Below are positions 62,524-64,000 of a DNA stretch of 64,000 nucleotides, one piece after another. Position numbers and translations under genes: made by a program. The DNA is taken from NCBI RefSeq assembly GCF_020085105.1, contig NC_058056.1, positions 12,894,929-12,958,928 on the forward strand, written 5' to 3'. The notes below the pieces were generated by a model, which was not told the origin of the DNA, searched no databases, and saw only the letters and a list, made by a program, of their open reading frames with translations. The DNA comes from Siniperca chuatsi. Its lineage: Eukaryota > Chordata > Actinopteri > Centrarchiformes > Sinipercidae. Positions within the stretch are counted from its first letter, which is position 1; each line of letters opens with the position of its first letter.

Positions 62524-64000
62524 GTAAGTCCATGCTGGCCTGCCTTGGCACTAGTGTTGAGTTTGACCAGGTGTTTCTGGTCCATGTTTGTGTAACACTG
62601 ACATCTTACAATTCTTTGGAAGTTTGGTGCTTTTCTGCAGTTCTTGTTTATGATATTGAGAAACAATAAGATGGTAAGCTCAAAAACAGGAAAAACTGAA
62701 CCTTAGTTTAAGTGACATCACATACTGTTGTAATTTCCCAGAAGTGTCTGTTGTTCCCACTGCCTTTCCTGGCATTTTGCTGCAAATCTCCAACATGTTT
62801 GGGCAGGCCTCTAAACAAAAGGTGTGGCAAGCATTGCATTTGAAAGTGAAGTGGATCTTAACACATCTGCATTTATTTTTATTTTATGTAGGATTTTATG
62901 TTTTGAAGATGAAATCAGTCCTATTGATGCTTGAGAGTCTGATTTTGTGTAGGGTTTTTTTTTTTGCTTCATGTGAAAATGTAGATGAAAATAGTATTTG
63001 ATGATTGCTTGTATTATAACTTCTTATGTTTCTGCAATTGTAGACTGCACTGTCAATTAATATTTTATTGTATGCAAGATATATAGAGAGTTTCTTAAAT
63101 GGAAAAAAGAACAGCAGTGATTGAGTAGGCTGTTGTTTGATCAATCAAGCAAAGATCATTGGCTTCATCAAGTTGTCTGGAGTGCTCTCAGAGTTACTGT
63201 GATTGCGTCTCTGAAGAGACAAGCTTTCAAATTGCTGTTGCCTGGTTACACAAATGGAGCAAGAGCAATGGAGAGGTGTTACAATAGGCTGCACATACAA
63301 TGACATCCCATAACTACATTTATCTGTGGAGAGGAGGAACCAGGCAGTAATGACAGCATGCTGCTCATTTCAGATTCACAAAGGAAATAGAATTAATCAG
63401 AAGAAGAGTTAAGGAACCCTATAGTACAGTATCATGCATGGCTCTGACCACTTGTTCAAAAAAGTCATTTCATTGTCACTATGCAAAAGAGATCCATATG
63501 CTCAAGATGGTATCTCACTGAGTGCAGTGTGTTATGACTGGGGCTTTCCTTGAACAGCTTCTCCTGATAAAATGGAGCAGTCCTGCTCCTCCTGGCCCAC
63601 ATCACAGGCGAACCCCTAAGGTCCACGAATCCTGCCACCTTTTCAAATGTGAGAGTGCACGTAACAGCTATTTGAAGGATTACCTGATGGCAGCTTCAAG
63701 CCTGGCTGAGCTGAAAGGTCAGCTTCCCTAACAGTGGTCCTCAGATGCTGAACAGCCTTTGAAATGTAGAGCACTATGAGGTGCGGATCAATGGCTGTTG
63801 ACATCATCACTCTCTCTAGACCACACTGCACTGGGCTGCGCCGCATGCTCTGAACATGCCAGGTGTCTAATTCATATATATTTTGTTTTTTTATATGTGT
63901 TACAATTCATTTACATTTATACAGGTTTACATTTTTTATTAGATACCATTTATAAAATATGTAAGACATCAAACAATATGATTCTTACAGTGAGAACTTT
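62524..64000 (+). other. rasgrp1 intron 2, to the right edge
   Basis: No further exon of the REM domain was found on the plus strand and no antisense gene is evident. The sequence is AT-rich with a poly-T near 62955. The next rasgrp1 exon must lie beyond the window. Confidence 0.6.

Noticed and set aside
1-64000. CRISPR arrays, tRNA or rRNA genes, prophage, retroviral gag/pol/env
   Set aside because: I saw no regularly spaced repeats, no B-box-like GGTTCRANYCC with a cloverleaf, and no reverse-transcriptase or capsid-like ORF.

Overview
The window is vertebrate nuclear DNA, most probably from a ray-finned (percomorph-type) fish. Genes are split by short introns with GT-AG borders, the proteins read as fish-like versions of vertebrate families, and the intergenic DNA carries interspersed repeats I recognise as common in teleost genomes. 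There is no bacterial, phage or organellar character, and I found no operon, CRISPR array, rRNA or tRNA. I rebuilt all exons by hand from splice sites, reading phase and recalled family sequences; no alignment was run.

Layout, left to right. (1) zfyve1/DFCP1, minus strand, 1-4188; its C-terminal FYVE half runs off the left edge, and a ZNF143-type promoter motif lies near 5200. (2) A RhoV/RhoU-type small GTPase, minus, 6474-7307, three exons, 224 aa. (3) About 14 kb without genes (7.3-21.3 kb), holding several teleost repeats, hairpins and a cluster of nuclear-receptor half-sites. (4) chac1, minus, 21778-23147, three exons, 208 aa. (5) dll4, minus, 25849-31362, eleven coding exons, 688 aa, with a TATA box, a 3'UTR miR-30 site and a candidate arterial enhancer in intron 3. 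(6) A 23 kb gene-free stretch (31.8-54.8 kb) with repeats, candidate enhancers and an orphan TATA/CCAAT promoter-like block at 44.39 kb. (7) exd1, minus, 55078-58200, eleven coding exons, 529 aa. (8) A 3.3 kb head-to-head spacer with a divergent pair of CTCF-like motifs. (9) The first two coding exons of rasgrp1, plus, 61566-62523, followed by intron to the right edge.

From memory, rhov, chac1, dll4, exd1 and rasgrp1 correspond to human 15q14-q15, where RHOV, VPS18, DLL4, CHAC1, INO80 and EXD1 are neighbours. Here vps18 and ino80 are missing, and zfyve1 (human chromosome 14) abuts rhov, so the block has been rearranged. The genes do not form one pathway: autophagy/omegasome (zfyve1), Rho signalling (rhov), glutathione breakdown with reported Notch antagonism (chac1), Notch ligand (dll4), piRNA-associated factor (exd1) and Ras activation (rasgrp1). 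The dll4-chac1 adjacency joins a Notch ligand to a reported Notch antagonist. I found no convincing new protein system. The most interesting points are regulatory (dll4 intron 3, the miR-30 site, divergent CTCF-like motifs, short near-perfect hairpins) plus the rhov C-terminus, which lacks the expected palmitoylated cysteine.
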